A stretch of DNA of 64,000 nucleotides. It comes from Thiobacillus sp. Its GTDB lineage: Bacteria; Pseudomonadota; Gammaproteobacteria; Burkholderiales; Thiobacillaceae. The notes beneath the pieces were generated by a model. It was not told the DNA's origin. It saw nothing but the letters and a program-made list of their open reading frames with translations, and made no database searches. Position numbers and translations under genes: made by a program. The stretch covers positions 1-64,000 of the forward strand of contig JAIBFA010000065.1 of assembly GCA_019459325.1 (NCBI GenBank), written 5' to 3'. Positions 38,977 to 46,986 of the stretch are shown piece by piece. Within the stretch, counting starts at the first letter, position 1, and each line of letters opens with the position of its first letter.

Positions 38977-40605
38977 ATGAGTAACACGATGTGTGCGGCA
39001 ACATCGAACTCATTCGGGACATTTTTAGCTGACTCGGTTTGTAGTTGGACTCAAACCATTTCATTGTTCGTGTGCCGCATCATCTTGGTTGTCTTCATTC
39101 CTGCAGCCGCATTTTCTGCGACTGCAGCGCCAACAGCCCCATCTTTTTTGCCCTCGTATTATTCAGACGTTCTGACGATTGATGGACGGCCGTTGGAGCT
39201 TGTCTCGCAGGACGAGAAAGAGGGAGTCAAGGTCGCAATGTACAAGAGTGCAAGTGGCGATGTGCTTTTGAACGTAGAACAGATCATCTGCGATCGGCCG
39301 CGTTGTGAGGCGTTTTATGAGCAAACATTGAAGGCTCAGAATGACAAACTGACGCCCTTGGATGCGCAGTTTCTATCCGGGTCAAACGCAGAGTTTTCGG
39401 TAGCGTGGAACGAAAAATCCATTCGTTTTCTTCGGTACGTCGCCAAGGTTCCAAAGGCCTTCCTCTCCTGGACGTGGATAACCCATACCAAAAAGCCGAT
39501 TCGTGACGAAGGGCATCTCGTGGCACTGCGCAGGGCGTTGAACCACCAGCGATACGATGAAGCGATCCAAATGGACAACGTGGAGATAGGCCGGTGGGCC
39601 AACGAAATTCATCAACACGCACGCGATCTGATTTCAGAGGGGAAGACGGAGGAGGCGGTGGCAGTACTTCAGCAGGTGATTACGTGGTCGCCAACTTCTT
39701 TCGATGCCCAACTTGACTTCGCTGAAAAAACACGCGATCCCGGCGCCGCACGTGCGAGCGCGCAAGCTGTCTGGGATAACGCAGAGAACCCACAGTTCAC
39801 TGCGCGAGCCTCCAAACTGCTTGGATTTAGAGAACGTGCACCCATGCCTGTGCTTGAAGCAGGTCTTCGCGGTTTGCAGCTGGTTCTAATTCCTATAGCC
39901 CCTTGTGACGAAAGGCTGCTAGAGGAAGCCGGACGGCTCTATTCTGAAAGCTTCAAGGTTCCAGTACGTATCGCTCGGCTCCCGAATGCTTGGCAGTGGG
40001 GTCAGCCCGATCGTGTATATCGGGAACGAGAGATACGGAGTCTGATTCAGCATAAAAGTAGCAAACCGATCGACTTTGGCGGCTGGACGAAGGATATGTA
40101 TGCGAATAGATTGGCCACTACGACCACTAAGGAAGATGCCTTGTCCCGCTTCCGCGTTCGCACCTTTCTGGAGGAGTTCACGGATAAGCCTGGCCAATAC
40201 CGGGCGGAACCTTACGTCGATCGGCTGATTGATAGGGTGGCACCGTTACGCAGCGACGACCGGCGGACCATGATCGTGGGCGTAACCGAAGCTGATATCT
40301 TCAGTGGCGATACGAACTTCGTCTTCAGTGGTGCCGCCAGCAAAAACGGAAATTGGGCCGGTATTCTTTCCTATGCCCGCATGCAGGCGGCATCACTGAA
40401 TGAACCTTACGAATCCCGCAAGCGGCTGACTGAACGATTGGCCAAGGAATTGGTGCCCGCCAGTCTTAAGCAACTTGGTATTCCACGACCAACTGATCCC
40501 GCTGATCCCTACTCGTATTCAAGCGGTACCGAGCGTCTTGCGCAGAAGACGCTGACCTTGTCAGCGCCCACTCGCGAGGCCTTGGATAGGTTCCGAAACC
40601 CTTGA
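38977..40605 (+). CDS. Exported protein with degenerate archaemetzincin-like domain
   Basis: A 542-residue protein with an N-terminal hydrophobic signal or anchor (about 28-48), a central helical, TPR-like stretch (HARDLISEGKTEEAVAVLQQ) and a C-terminal region that resembles archaemetzincin (M54) peptidases: LQLVLIPIAPCDERLLEEAG, then VGVTEADIFSGDTNFVFSGA and AGILSYARM. Where M54 has HExxHxxGxxxC, this protein has KELVPASLKQLG (Lys490-Glu491), and the later zinc-finger cysteines are also absent. It therefore looks like a catalytically dead relative. GC content is low; transfer is likely. Confidence 0.55.
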   Translation: MSNTMCAATSNSFGTFLADSVCSWTQTISLFVCRIILVVFIPAAAFSATAAPTAPSFLPSYYSDVLTIDGRPLELVSQDEKEGVKVAMYKSASGDVLLNVEQIICDRPRCEAFYEQTLKAQNDKLTPLDAQFLSGSNAEFSVAWNEKSIRFLRYVAKVPKAFLSWTWITHTKKPIRDEGHLVALRRALNHQRYDEAIQMDNVEIGRWANEIHQHARDLISEGKTEEAVAVLQQVITWSPTSFDAQLDFAEKTRDPGAARASAQAVWDNAENPQFTARASKLLGFRERAPMPVLEAGLRGLQLVLIPIAPCDERLLEEAGRLYSESFKVPVRIARLPNAWQWGQPDRVYREREIRSLIQHKSSKPIDFGGWTKDMYANRLATTTTKEDALSRFRVRTFLEEFTDKPGQYRAEPYVDRLIDRVAPLRSDDRRTMIVGVTEADIFSGDTNFVFSGAASKNGNWAGILSYARMQAASLNEPYESRKRLTERLAKELVPASLKQLGIPRPTDPADPYSYSSGTERLAQKTLTLSAPTREALDRFRNP

Positions 40606-40713
40606 TCAGTTAACACATAAGCATTCGATGGAACATTTGTTTTTGGGTGCGACGATGCTTAGCAAGCACACCCTGGACACCTTCGCGCCGGCTTCACCAG
40701 AGCATCGCCCGGC

Positions 40714-42072
40714 CTACCCCTTTTCCGCCTCGTACCGCTTCAGCTTGCGCCAAAGCGAAACGCGGTCGATGCCGAGCATCTGCGCGGCGGCGGTCTGGTT
40801 GCCGCCTGCTTCCTGCAGCACCCAGGCGATGTAGTCCTGTTCCTGTTCTTCCAGGGTGGGGATGCGGCCCGCCTTCTTGCGGAAGGTGCGGATCGAAAGA
40901 TCGCGCAGGTCGCCGGGCAAGTGGGCGGATTCGATGCTGTGGCCGGTGGTGACCGCGACGCCGCGCTCGATGATGTTTTCCAGTTCGCGCACGTTGCCGG
41001 GAAAGTCGTAGGCACGCAGCAGGTCGAGGGCGTCGGGGGCCAATTCGCCGACGTCCTTGCCCATCAGCGCGGCGTGCTTGGACAGAAAATGGTGGGCGAG
41101 CAGCGGCACGTCTTCCCTGCGCGCGGAGAGGGCGGGAATGTGCAGGTTGACGACGTTGAGGCGGAAGTAGAGATCCTGGCGGAAGCCGCCCAGCTTCACC
41201 ATCTCCTGCACGTCGCGATTGGTGGCGGCGATGAAGCGCACGTCGATTTTCACCGGCGTGGTGGCGCCCAGCGGCAGCACTTCCTTTTCCTGGATCACGC
41301 GCAGCAGCTTGACCTGCATGGTGGGCGACATTTCGGTGATCTCGTCCAGAAACAGCGTGCCGCCGCTGGCGGCTTCCAGCAGGCCCTTCTTGTCGGCGTG
41401 GGCGCCGGTGAAGGCGCCCTTGACGTGGCCGAACAGTTCGTTGGCCAGCAGCTCCTCGTTGAAGGCGCCGCAGTTCACCGCCACGAAGGGACGGGGGTCG
41501 CGCCGGCTGTGGTGGTGCAGGTAGCGCGCGAAAAGCTCCTTGCCGGTGCCGGATTCGCCCGTGATGAGGATGTTGCAGTCGGTGGGGGCGACCTGCCGCG
41601 CCATGTCGAGGAGGTGCTGCATGCGGCTGTCCTGGGTGAGGATGCGCAGTTCGCCCTGATAGCTTTCCACCTGCTGCCTGAGACTGCGGCCTTCGCACCT
41701 GAGGCGGATTTTTTCCAGCGCCCCCGCCACCACCTTGCGCAGCTCATCCGGCTGACAGGGTTTGGCAAGAAAATAGAAGGCGCCCAGCTTCATCGCCTCG
41801 ACAGCTGACTCCAGCGTTGCCTGGCCGGTGAACAGGATGACTTCCGTATCGGGAAGACTTTCGCGGCAGCGCCTGAGCAATTGCATGCCGTCCACCTTGT
41901 CCATGTGCAGTTCGCTCAGCACCACGTCGAAAGGCTGCTTCTCCAGCAGGGCCTGGGCATTGCTGCCGCTCTGGGTAGCGGTGACCGCGTAGCCTTCCTT
42001 TTTCATCACCTGTTCCAGATTTTTCATGGCGACCTTGTCGTCGTCCACGATCAGTAGCTTGCCGCTCGTCAT
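40714..42072 (-). CDS. NtrC-family sigma54 activator with Glu54 in place of phospho-Asp
   Basis: A 452-residue bacterial enhancer-binding protein from ATG 42072; upstream in-frame ATGs exist. The receiver domain has Asp10-12, Thr82 and Lys104, but the phospho-acceptor position 54 is Glu ([13 protein letters not shown], codon GAA). The AAA+ domain has Walker A GESGTGKE (172-179) and the sigma54-contacting GAFTGA (219-224). The C-terminus is a Fis-type helix-turn-helix ([20 protein letters not shown]). Asp54Glu in NtrC is a known partial activity mimic. No kinase gene is adjacent. It is divergent from, and likely activates, the usp-sulP-sulP-hyf unit. Confidence 0.88.
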   Translation of the reverse strand: MTSGKLLIVDDDKVAMKNLEQVMKKEGYAVTATQSGSNAQALLEKQPFDVVLSELHMDKVDGMQLLRRCRESLPDTEVILFTGQATLESAVEAMKLGAFYFLAKPCQPDELRKVVAGALEKIRLRCEGRSLRQQVESYQGELRILTQDSRMQHLLDMARQVAPTDCNILITGESGTGKELFARYLHHHSRRDPRPFVAVNCGAFNEELLANELFGHVKGAFTGAHADKKGLLEAASGGTLFLDEITEMSPTMQVKLLRVIQEKEVLPLGATTPVKIDVRFIAATNRDVQEMVKLGGFRQDLYFRLNVVNLHIPALSARREDVPLLAHHFLSKHAALMGKDVGELAPDALDLLRAYDFPGNVRELENIIERGVAVTTGHSIESAHLPGDLRDLSIRTFRKKAGRIPTLEEQEQDYIAWVLQEAGGNQTAAAQMLGIDRVSLWRKLKRYEAEKG

Positions 42073-42115
42073 GCGCACTCCCGTCATTCGTGCGCATGGC
42101 CATGCATGCCCACAT

Positions 42116-42134
42116 TTGTTGCATGCTGCAACAA
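42116..42134. promoter_or_regulatory. Perfect palindrome, candidate enhancer site 1
   Basis: TTGTTGCA-TGC-TGCAACAA is a perfect 8-3-8 inverted repeat just upstream of the activator gene. It contains the TGCAACA half-site that recurs at 42147 and 42248. Its distance of about 200 bp from the -24/-12 promoter fits an upstream activating sequence for a sigma54 activator, and it could also serve autoregulation. Confidence 0.6.
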
Positions 42135-42145
42135 TGCCGTACTGA

Positions 42146-42158
42146 TTGCAACATGTTG
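42146..42158. promoter_or_regulatory. Candidate enhancer site 2
   Basis: TTGCAACATGTTG contains a second TGCAACA half-site and the palindrome CAACATGTTG. It lies 12 bp from the first candidate site. Confidence 0.45.
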
Positions 42159-42238
42159 GGGGTTTAAGTTTTAACCTAGATTTAACAATGCGCTGTTGCC
42201 TGCCCCAGGCGGCCTCCTTTCCTGAGCACCCTCCAATC

Positions 42239-42253
42239 GTTGCGTAATGCAAC
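42239..42253. promoter_or_regulatory. Candidate enhancer site 3
   Basis: GTTGC-GTAAT-GCAAC is a perfect inverted repeat. With the next base it contains a third copy of TGCAACA (42248-42254). It sits about 80 bp upstream of the -24 element, a typical enhancer distance. Confidence 0.5.
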
Positions 42254-42272
42254 ATGCCAGGAAGATTCGAGC

Positions 42273-42294
42273 ATTCCAAATTTTGGAATATTCC
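42273..42294. promoter_or_regulatory. Nested ATTCCA/TGGAAT palindromes
   Basis: ATTCCAAA-T-TTTGGAAT (42273-42289) overlaps GGAATATTCC (42285-42294), giving three ATTCCA/TGGAAT half-sites in a row. The motif differs from the TGCAACA sites, so a second regulator may act here, about 40 bp upstream of the -24 element. Confidence 0.5.
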
Positions 42295-42330
42295 ATTTTA
42301 ATTCAGTCACTTGGATTGTATTGTCGCGGC

Positions 42331-42346
42331 TGGCACGCATGCTGCA
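42331..42346 (+). promoter_or_regulatory. Sigma54 (-24/-12) promoter
   Basis: TGGCACGCATGCTGCA matches the consensus TGGCACG-N4-TTGCA at all but one base, with the invariant GG and GC at correct spacing. Transcription should start near 42357, about 20 bases before the ATG of the small Usp-like gene. A divergent sigma54 activator gene and upstream palindromes make this a strong call. Confidence 0.85.
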
Positions 42347-42378
42347 TTAAGGGGACGTCCCAATAGCGCGTCCCTGGA

Positions 42379-42774
42379 ATGACCCACCCTGGCAAACAAC
42401 GTACCGTTTTGCTCGCCGTCCGCGAGGGGCATGTCGACCCGCGCCTGCTGACGTCGGCGCTGTCGCTGTGCAGCCGCCTCGAGGCCGACCTGGAAATCCA
42501 GGTCATCGCCGCCGGCAAGACGCCGCCGGCCGAAATGGACGATTTTCTGTCCTCGCTGCGTCAGGCGGGACTGCCCTTCAGCCTGGAGGTGAAGCCCAGC
42601 CTGCGCCGGCGCGACCTGGTGGACTACGCCAACGCCCATGAAAACATCGCGGCCGTGGTGATCGACTCCCGCGAAGGCTGGGAGGCGCTGGCCCAGGATC
42701 GCAGCAGCGACCCCTGGAAACGGCTGGCCTGCCCGCTGGTAACCGCGGCGTCGCCCGAGAAGAAACACGCTTAA
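42379..42774 (+). CDS. Small Usp-like protein preceding SulP2
   Basis: A 131-residue soluble protein starting MTHPGKQRTVLLAVREGHVD. Its alternating strand/helix pattern (TVLLAVREGH, DLEIQVIAAG, IAAVVIDSREGW, CPLVTAA) suggests a universal-stress/HUP-like fold, without a clear ATP-binding signature. It is the first gene after the sigma54 promoter and lies 33 bp before sulP2. The same Usp-SulP association occurs at 35059-37346. A regulatory role toward the transporters is inferred. Confidence 0.6.
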   Translation: MTHPGKQRTVLLAVREGHVDPRLLTSALSLCSRLEADLEIQVIAAGKTPPAEMDDFLSSLRQAGLPFSLEVKPSLRRRDLVDYANAHENIAAVVIDSREGWEALAQDRSSDPWKRLACPLVTAASPEKKHA

Positions 42775-42807
42775 TTCACCTGCATTCAACCGACTAGACA
42801 TACGCCC

Positions 42808-44931
42808 ATGCCTGCCTACCTGACCAAATTCCTGCCTTTCCTGCGCTGGTTCCCCATGAAGGGCGACGTCCTCAAGGCCGACTTCATGGCCGGCATCACC
42901 GTGGCCCTGGTGCTGATCCCGCAGTCGATGGCCTATGCGCAGCTGGCCGGTCTGCCCGCGTACTACGGCCTGTATGCCGCCTTCCTGCCGGTGGCGGTGG
43001 CGGCCCTGTGGGGCAGCTCGAACCAGCTCGGCACCGGGCCGGTGGCCGTGGTATCGCTGCTGACGGCGTCGTCGCTGGCGGTGCTGGCGGCGCCGGGCTC
43101 CGACAACTTCATCGCGCTGGCCATCATGCTGGCGTTGCTGGTCGGCATCATCCAGCTGCTGCTCGGCGTGTTCAAGCTGGGGGTGATCGTCAACTTCCTG
43201 TCGCACCCGGTCATCGTCGGCTTCACCAATGCGGCGGCCATCATCATCGCGCTGTCGCAGGTATCCAAGCTGTTCGGCGTGCCGATGGGTCGCAGCGAGC
43301 ACTTCATCAACGACATCGTCGGCGTGGTCAAGCTGATCGGCGACACCCATCTGCCGACCCTGGCGATGGGCGCGCTGGCGATCGCCATCATGTGGAGCAT
43401 CAAGAAATATGCGCCCAAGCTGCCTGGCGTGCTGATTGCGGTGGTGGTGACCACGCTGCTGTCGTGGTCGATCGGCTTCGAGCGCAACGCGGCCGGCACG
43501 CCTGAACAAATCGCCGATCCCGAACTGCAGGCCGTGGTGCAGCAGAGCATGGCCGCAGCCAAACGGGTAGACGAGCTGAACACGCAAATCGCAGGCAAAG
43601 CAGCCGCATTGAAAACCGCGCAGAAAACCACGGACGAAGCCAACATCGGCGTCGTGCAAACCGAGGCTGAACTGGCACTGTTGCGGATCGACCTGCGCGA
43701 CGCAGAAGCCGCGCTCGCCAAGGAAAAGGCCGGACTTCGCCACCTGCAGGTGGTGCGCAGTACGGACGCAAGCGGCGCGACCCTGGCGATCTACCGTGCG
43801 GACAATGCGCCGCAGGACATCACGCTGGATGAGACGCGCTACCGCCTGCGCAAAATCAACGCCAACGGCTTCCAGCTGGTAGGCGGGGGCGAGGTGGTGG
43901 GCGCCATCCCGGAAGGCCTGCCCAGCGTCAAGATGCCCAGCTTCAACCTGGATGCCCTCGGTTCGCTGTTGTCCGCCGCGCTGGTGATTTCGCTGGTGGG
44001 TTTCATGGAAGCCATCTCCATCGCCAAGGCCGTTGCGGCCAGGACCAAGCAGCGTATCGATCCCAACCAGGAGCTGATCGGCCAGGGCCTGGCCAACGTG
44101 GTCGGCAGCTTCACCCAGGCGTTCCCGGTCTCGGGCTCGTTCTCGCGCACGGCCGTCAACATGAATTCGGGCGCCAAAACCGGCATGAGCTCGGTGATCA
44201 CCGCGCTGATCGTGCTGATCGCGCTGCTGTTCCTCACCCCGTTGCTGTACCACCTGCCGCAGGCCGTGCTGGCCGCCATCATCATCATGGCGGTGATCGG
44301 CCTGGTGAACTTCAAGGCAGTCAAGCATGCCTGGCAGGCCAGCAAGCATGACGGCATCGCCGCAGTGGTCACCTTCATTGCCACGCTGGCTTTCGCGCCG
44401 CATCTGGACAACGGCATCATGGTCGGCGCGGGCCTGGCGCTCGGCCTCTACCTGTACCGCACCATGTCGCCGCGCGTCGCGGTTCTCGGCCGCTTCAAGG
44501 ACGGCACCCTGCGCGACCTCAAGGTGAACCCCGACCTGCCCACCAGCAAGCACGTGGTGGCGATCCGCTTCGACGGCTCGCTGTACTTCGCCAACGTCGC
44601 CTACTTCGAAGACGCGGTGCTGGAAGCCGTGTCCAATCACCCTGACGCCAAATACGTGCTGGTGGTGGGCGCCGGCATCAACCAGCTGGACGCGTCCGGC
44701 GAAGAGGTCATTCATCATCTGGTCGAACGCCTGAAGGGCGCGGGGATCACCCTGGTGTTCAGCGGCCTGAAAAAACAGGTGCTGGACGTGATGCGCGCCA
44801 CCGGGCTGCTCGACACGATCGGGCTGGACAAGGTGTTCGCCACGGAAGACCAGGCGATTGCCGCAATTTACGAACAGCTGGGTAAAGATGCGGCAGAAGA
44901 CCTGTTCTGCGTGGTCGCACCGGCAAGATAA
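42808..44931 (+). CDS. SulP-family transporter with coiled-coil insertion (SulP2)
   Basis: A 707-residue SulP permease starting VLKADFMAGITVALVLIPQS, then MAYAQLAGLPAYYGLYAA, with a C-terminal STAS domain (VVAIRFDGSLYFANVAYFED). About 135 residues (~224-360) are inserted between helices 7 and 8, including a heptad-rich, probably coiled-coil stretch (~240-312). By topology this loop should face the periplasm. Ordinary SulP proteins have only a short GxIPxGLP loop there, and that motif (GAIPEGLPSV) resumes after the insert. It lacks the cysteine tail of SulP1 and SulP3. Substrate is unproven; bicarbonate or sulfate. Confidence 0.87.
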   Translation: MPAYLTKFLPFLRWFPMKGDVLKADFMAGITVALVLIPQSMAYAQLAGLPAYYGLYAAFLPVAVAALWGSSNQLGTGPVAVVSLLTASSLAVLAAPGSDNFIALAIMLALLVGIIQLLLGVFKLGVIVNFLSHPVIVGFTNAAAIIIALSQVSKLFGVPMGRSEHFINDIVGVVKLIGDTHLPTLAMGALAIAIMWSIKKYAPKLPGVLIAVVVTTLLSWSIGFERNAAGTPEQIADPELQAVVQQSMAAAKRVDELNTQIAGKAAALKTAQKTTDEANIGVVQTEAELALLRIDLRDAEAALAKEKAGLRHLQVVRSTDASGATLAIYRADNAPQDITLDETRYRLRKINANGFQLVGGGEVVGAIPEGLPSVKMPSFNLDALGSLLSAALVISLVGFMEAISIAKAVAARTKQRIDPNQELIGQGLANVVGSFTQAFPVSGSFSRTAVNMNSGAKTGMSSVITALIVLIALLFLTPLLYHLPQAVLAAIIIMAVIGLVNFKAVKHAWQASKHDGIAAVVTFIATLAFAPHLDNGIMVGAGLALGLYLYRTMSPRVAVLGRFKDGTLRDLKVNPDLPTSKHVVAIRFDGSLYFANVAYFEDAVLEAVSNHPDAKYVLVVGAGINQLDASGEEVIHHLVERLKGAGITLVFSGLKKQVLDVMRATGLLDTIGLDKVFATEDQAIAAIYEQLGKDAAEDLFCVVAPAR

Positions 44932-44979
44932 ATCCACGGATTCAACCCATACCCCAAGACAGGCTCAGGACCCGACACG

Positions 44980-46854
44980 ATGATTTTTTTCCCGGCAAGC
45001 TGGACACGCTACACAGGCAACCTTTTGAAAGCCGACCTGACGGCCGGTCTGATCGTGGCGGTGGTGTCGATCCCCCTGGGCCTGGCCTTTGCCATCGCCT
45101 CCGGTGCAACGCCCATCCAGGGCCTGCTGACCTCGGTGGTGGCAGGCTCGCTGGTCGCGATATTCGGCGGCTCGCGCTTCCAGATCGCCGGTGCGGCGGC
45201 GGCGCTGATCCCGGTGCTGGCGGCCATCTCGCTGACCTCCCTCAACGGCTTCCAGGACGTGATGATCGCCGGCATGATGGCGGGCGTGCTGCTGGTGCTG
45301 ATGGGCTGGCTGCGCTTCGGCAAGCTGATCGAGTACATCCCCCACCCGGTGGTGCTGGGCTTCACCTCGGGCATTGCCATCAGCATCATCGCGACCCAGC
45401 TCAACAACGTGCTCGGACTGGTCGCGCGTACGGCGGACGGTGAGAAAATCCTCGATGCCGGCGGCTTGGTCGAACGCCTGCCCAAGCATGAATTTTTCCA
45501 CGAAAACATGCTGGAGACGTTCCAGCATCTGGCCGCGGTGAACGGCTGGGCCATTCTGCTGACCTTGATTACCATCGCCGCCATCAAATACGGCCCCAAG
45601 CTGCCTTACCTCAAGCGCGTACCCGGCGCCCTGATCGGCCTGGTCGTCGGCACCGTCGTTGCGGTCACGCTGGGTTTTCCGGTCGAAACCATTGCCACGC
45701 TGTTCGGCCAGGTGCCGTCGTCACTGCCGGCGCCGAGCCTGCCCGAGGTCAGCTTTTCGCACATGCTGGAACTGGTCCGCCCGGCCTTCACCATCGCCAT
45801 CCTGGTCGGCGTCGAAGCGCTGCTGTCCGCCGTGGTGGCCGACAACATGTCCGGCGACCGCCATCACTCCAATCGCGAGCTGCTGGCCCAGGGTGCGGCC
45901 AACATCCTGTCGCCGCTGTTCGGCGGCATGCCCGCCACCGGCGTGATCGCCCGCACCGGAACCAACATCCTCTCCGGCGCACGCACCCGCATGGCCGGCT
46001 TCTCGCACGCGGTGATCGTGCTGCTGATCATCCTGATGGCCGCCCCGCTGGCGAGCGCCGTGCCGATGGCCGTGCTGGCCGCAATTCTCATCATGGTCGC
46101 CAGCAAGCTGGGCGAGTTCCATCACGCCAAGCACCTGCTGCAGCACGCTCCGCACGCCGACCGCGCGGTGTTCCTGGCAACCGTGCTGCTGACCGTCTTC
46201 ATCGACCTCACGGTGGCGATCGAGATCGGCATGGTGCTGGCGTCCTTCCTCTTCATCAAGCACATGAGCGAGAACACGCCGCAGGAAGTCGACCTCGCAG
46301 GCAACAGCCAGTATGCCGGTCTGGTGAACAAGGAAGGCGTCTGCCCGCAGACCATGTTCAAGGAAGCGCACGGTCCGCTGTTCTTCGGCGTGGCCAAGGC
46401 CTTCGAGCGCACGATCTGCAACGACATGGTCTGCACCAAGCCCTCGGTCGTCATCCTCCGGATGTCGAAGGTGTCGATGATGGACACCACCGGCCAGCGC
46501 GCGCTGGAAGGCGTGCTGCATCACGCCAAGCGCGAACGCCAGCACGTGATCTTCACCCGCGCCAATCCGCAGGTGGCCGGCATGCTGGGCGATCTGCAGG
46601 AAGACGGCCTGCTGGCCGACGACGCCATCGTTCCCAACAGCGATCTGGCGCTCAAGACCGCGATGAAGCACATGGATCCCGACGTGTGCAGCAACTGCAC
46701 CAGCCGCATTTTCCGCGAGTGCAGACAGCAGCCGGGCGGCGAGGATTTCCAGGAAAGCGTGGCGGCGCCGGCGTGGCCGGCCGGGCAGGAGCCGCCGACC
46801 GCAGGCGGCGGCCACGGCCTGCTGACGGCATCTCCCAGCAACACGCCGGCCTGA
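44980..46854 (+). CDS. SulP-family transporter with cysteine tail (SulP3)
   Basis: A 624-residue SulP permease (LLKADLTAGLIVAVVSIPLG, then GGMPATGVIARTGTNILSGA) with a STAS domain near residues 445-560. Residues 568-581 (DVCSNCTSRIFREC) repeat the C-x2-C-x7-C tail of SulP1, followed by a Pro/Gly-rich end. It lies 48 bp after sulP2 and 132 bp before hyfB, apparently in one transcription unit. Two different SulP proteins in one operon suggests either heteromers or two affinities or substrates. Confidence 0.88.
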   Translation: MIFFPASWTRYTGNLLKADLTAGLIVAVVSIPLGLAFAIASGATPIQGLLTSVVAGSLVAIFGGSRFQIAGAAAALIPVLAAISLTSLNGFQDVMIAGMMAGVLLVLMGWLRFGKLIEYIPHPVVLGFTSGIAISIIATQLNNVLGLVARTADGEKILDAGGLVERLPKHEFFHENMLETFQHLAAVNGWAILLTLITIAAIKYGPKLPYLKRVPGALIGLVVGTVVAVTLGFPVETIATLFGQVPSSLPAPSLPEVSFSHMLELVRPAFTIAILVGVEALLSAVVADNMSGDRHHSNRELLAQGAANILSPLFGGMPATGVIARTGTNILSGARTRMAGFSHAVIVLLIILMAAPLASAVPMAVLAAILIMVASKLGEFHHAKHLLQHAPHADRAVFLATVLLTVFIDLTVAIEIGMVLASFLFIKHMSENTPQEVDLAGNSQYAGLVNKEGVCPQTMFKEAHGPLFFGVAKAFERTICNDMVCTKPSVVILRMSKVSMMDTTGQRALEGVLHHAKRERQHVIFTRANPQVAGMLGDLQEDGLLADDAIVPNSDLALKTAMKHMDPDVCSNCTSRIFRECRQQPGGEDFQESVAAPAWPAGQEPPTAGGGHGLLTASPSNTPA

Positions 46855-46986
46855 CGCGCACAGACGAAAAGCGACGAACGAACCAATAAGGCTTTCAAAC
46901 AGGACGCATGATGTAGCAGTATTCCGTTATTGGACCGCACGCGCAGCGAGTGCGGGAACCCGGGCACGATAGGCAACCCAGCAAAA

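Noticed and set aside
42307-44937. An 876-codon minus-strand open frame opposite sulP2
   Set aside because: It is antisense to a clear SulP gene, with low-complexity His/Gln/Arg content and no recognisable motif.
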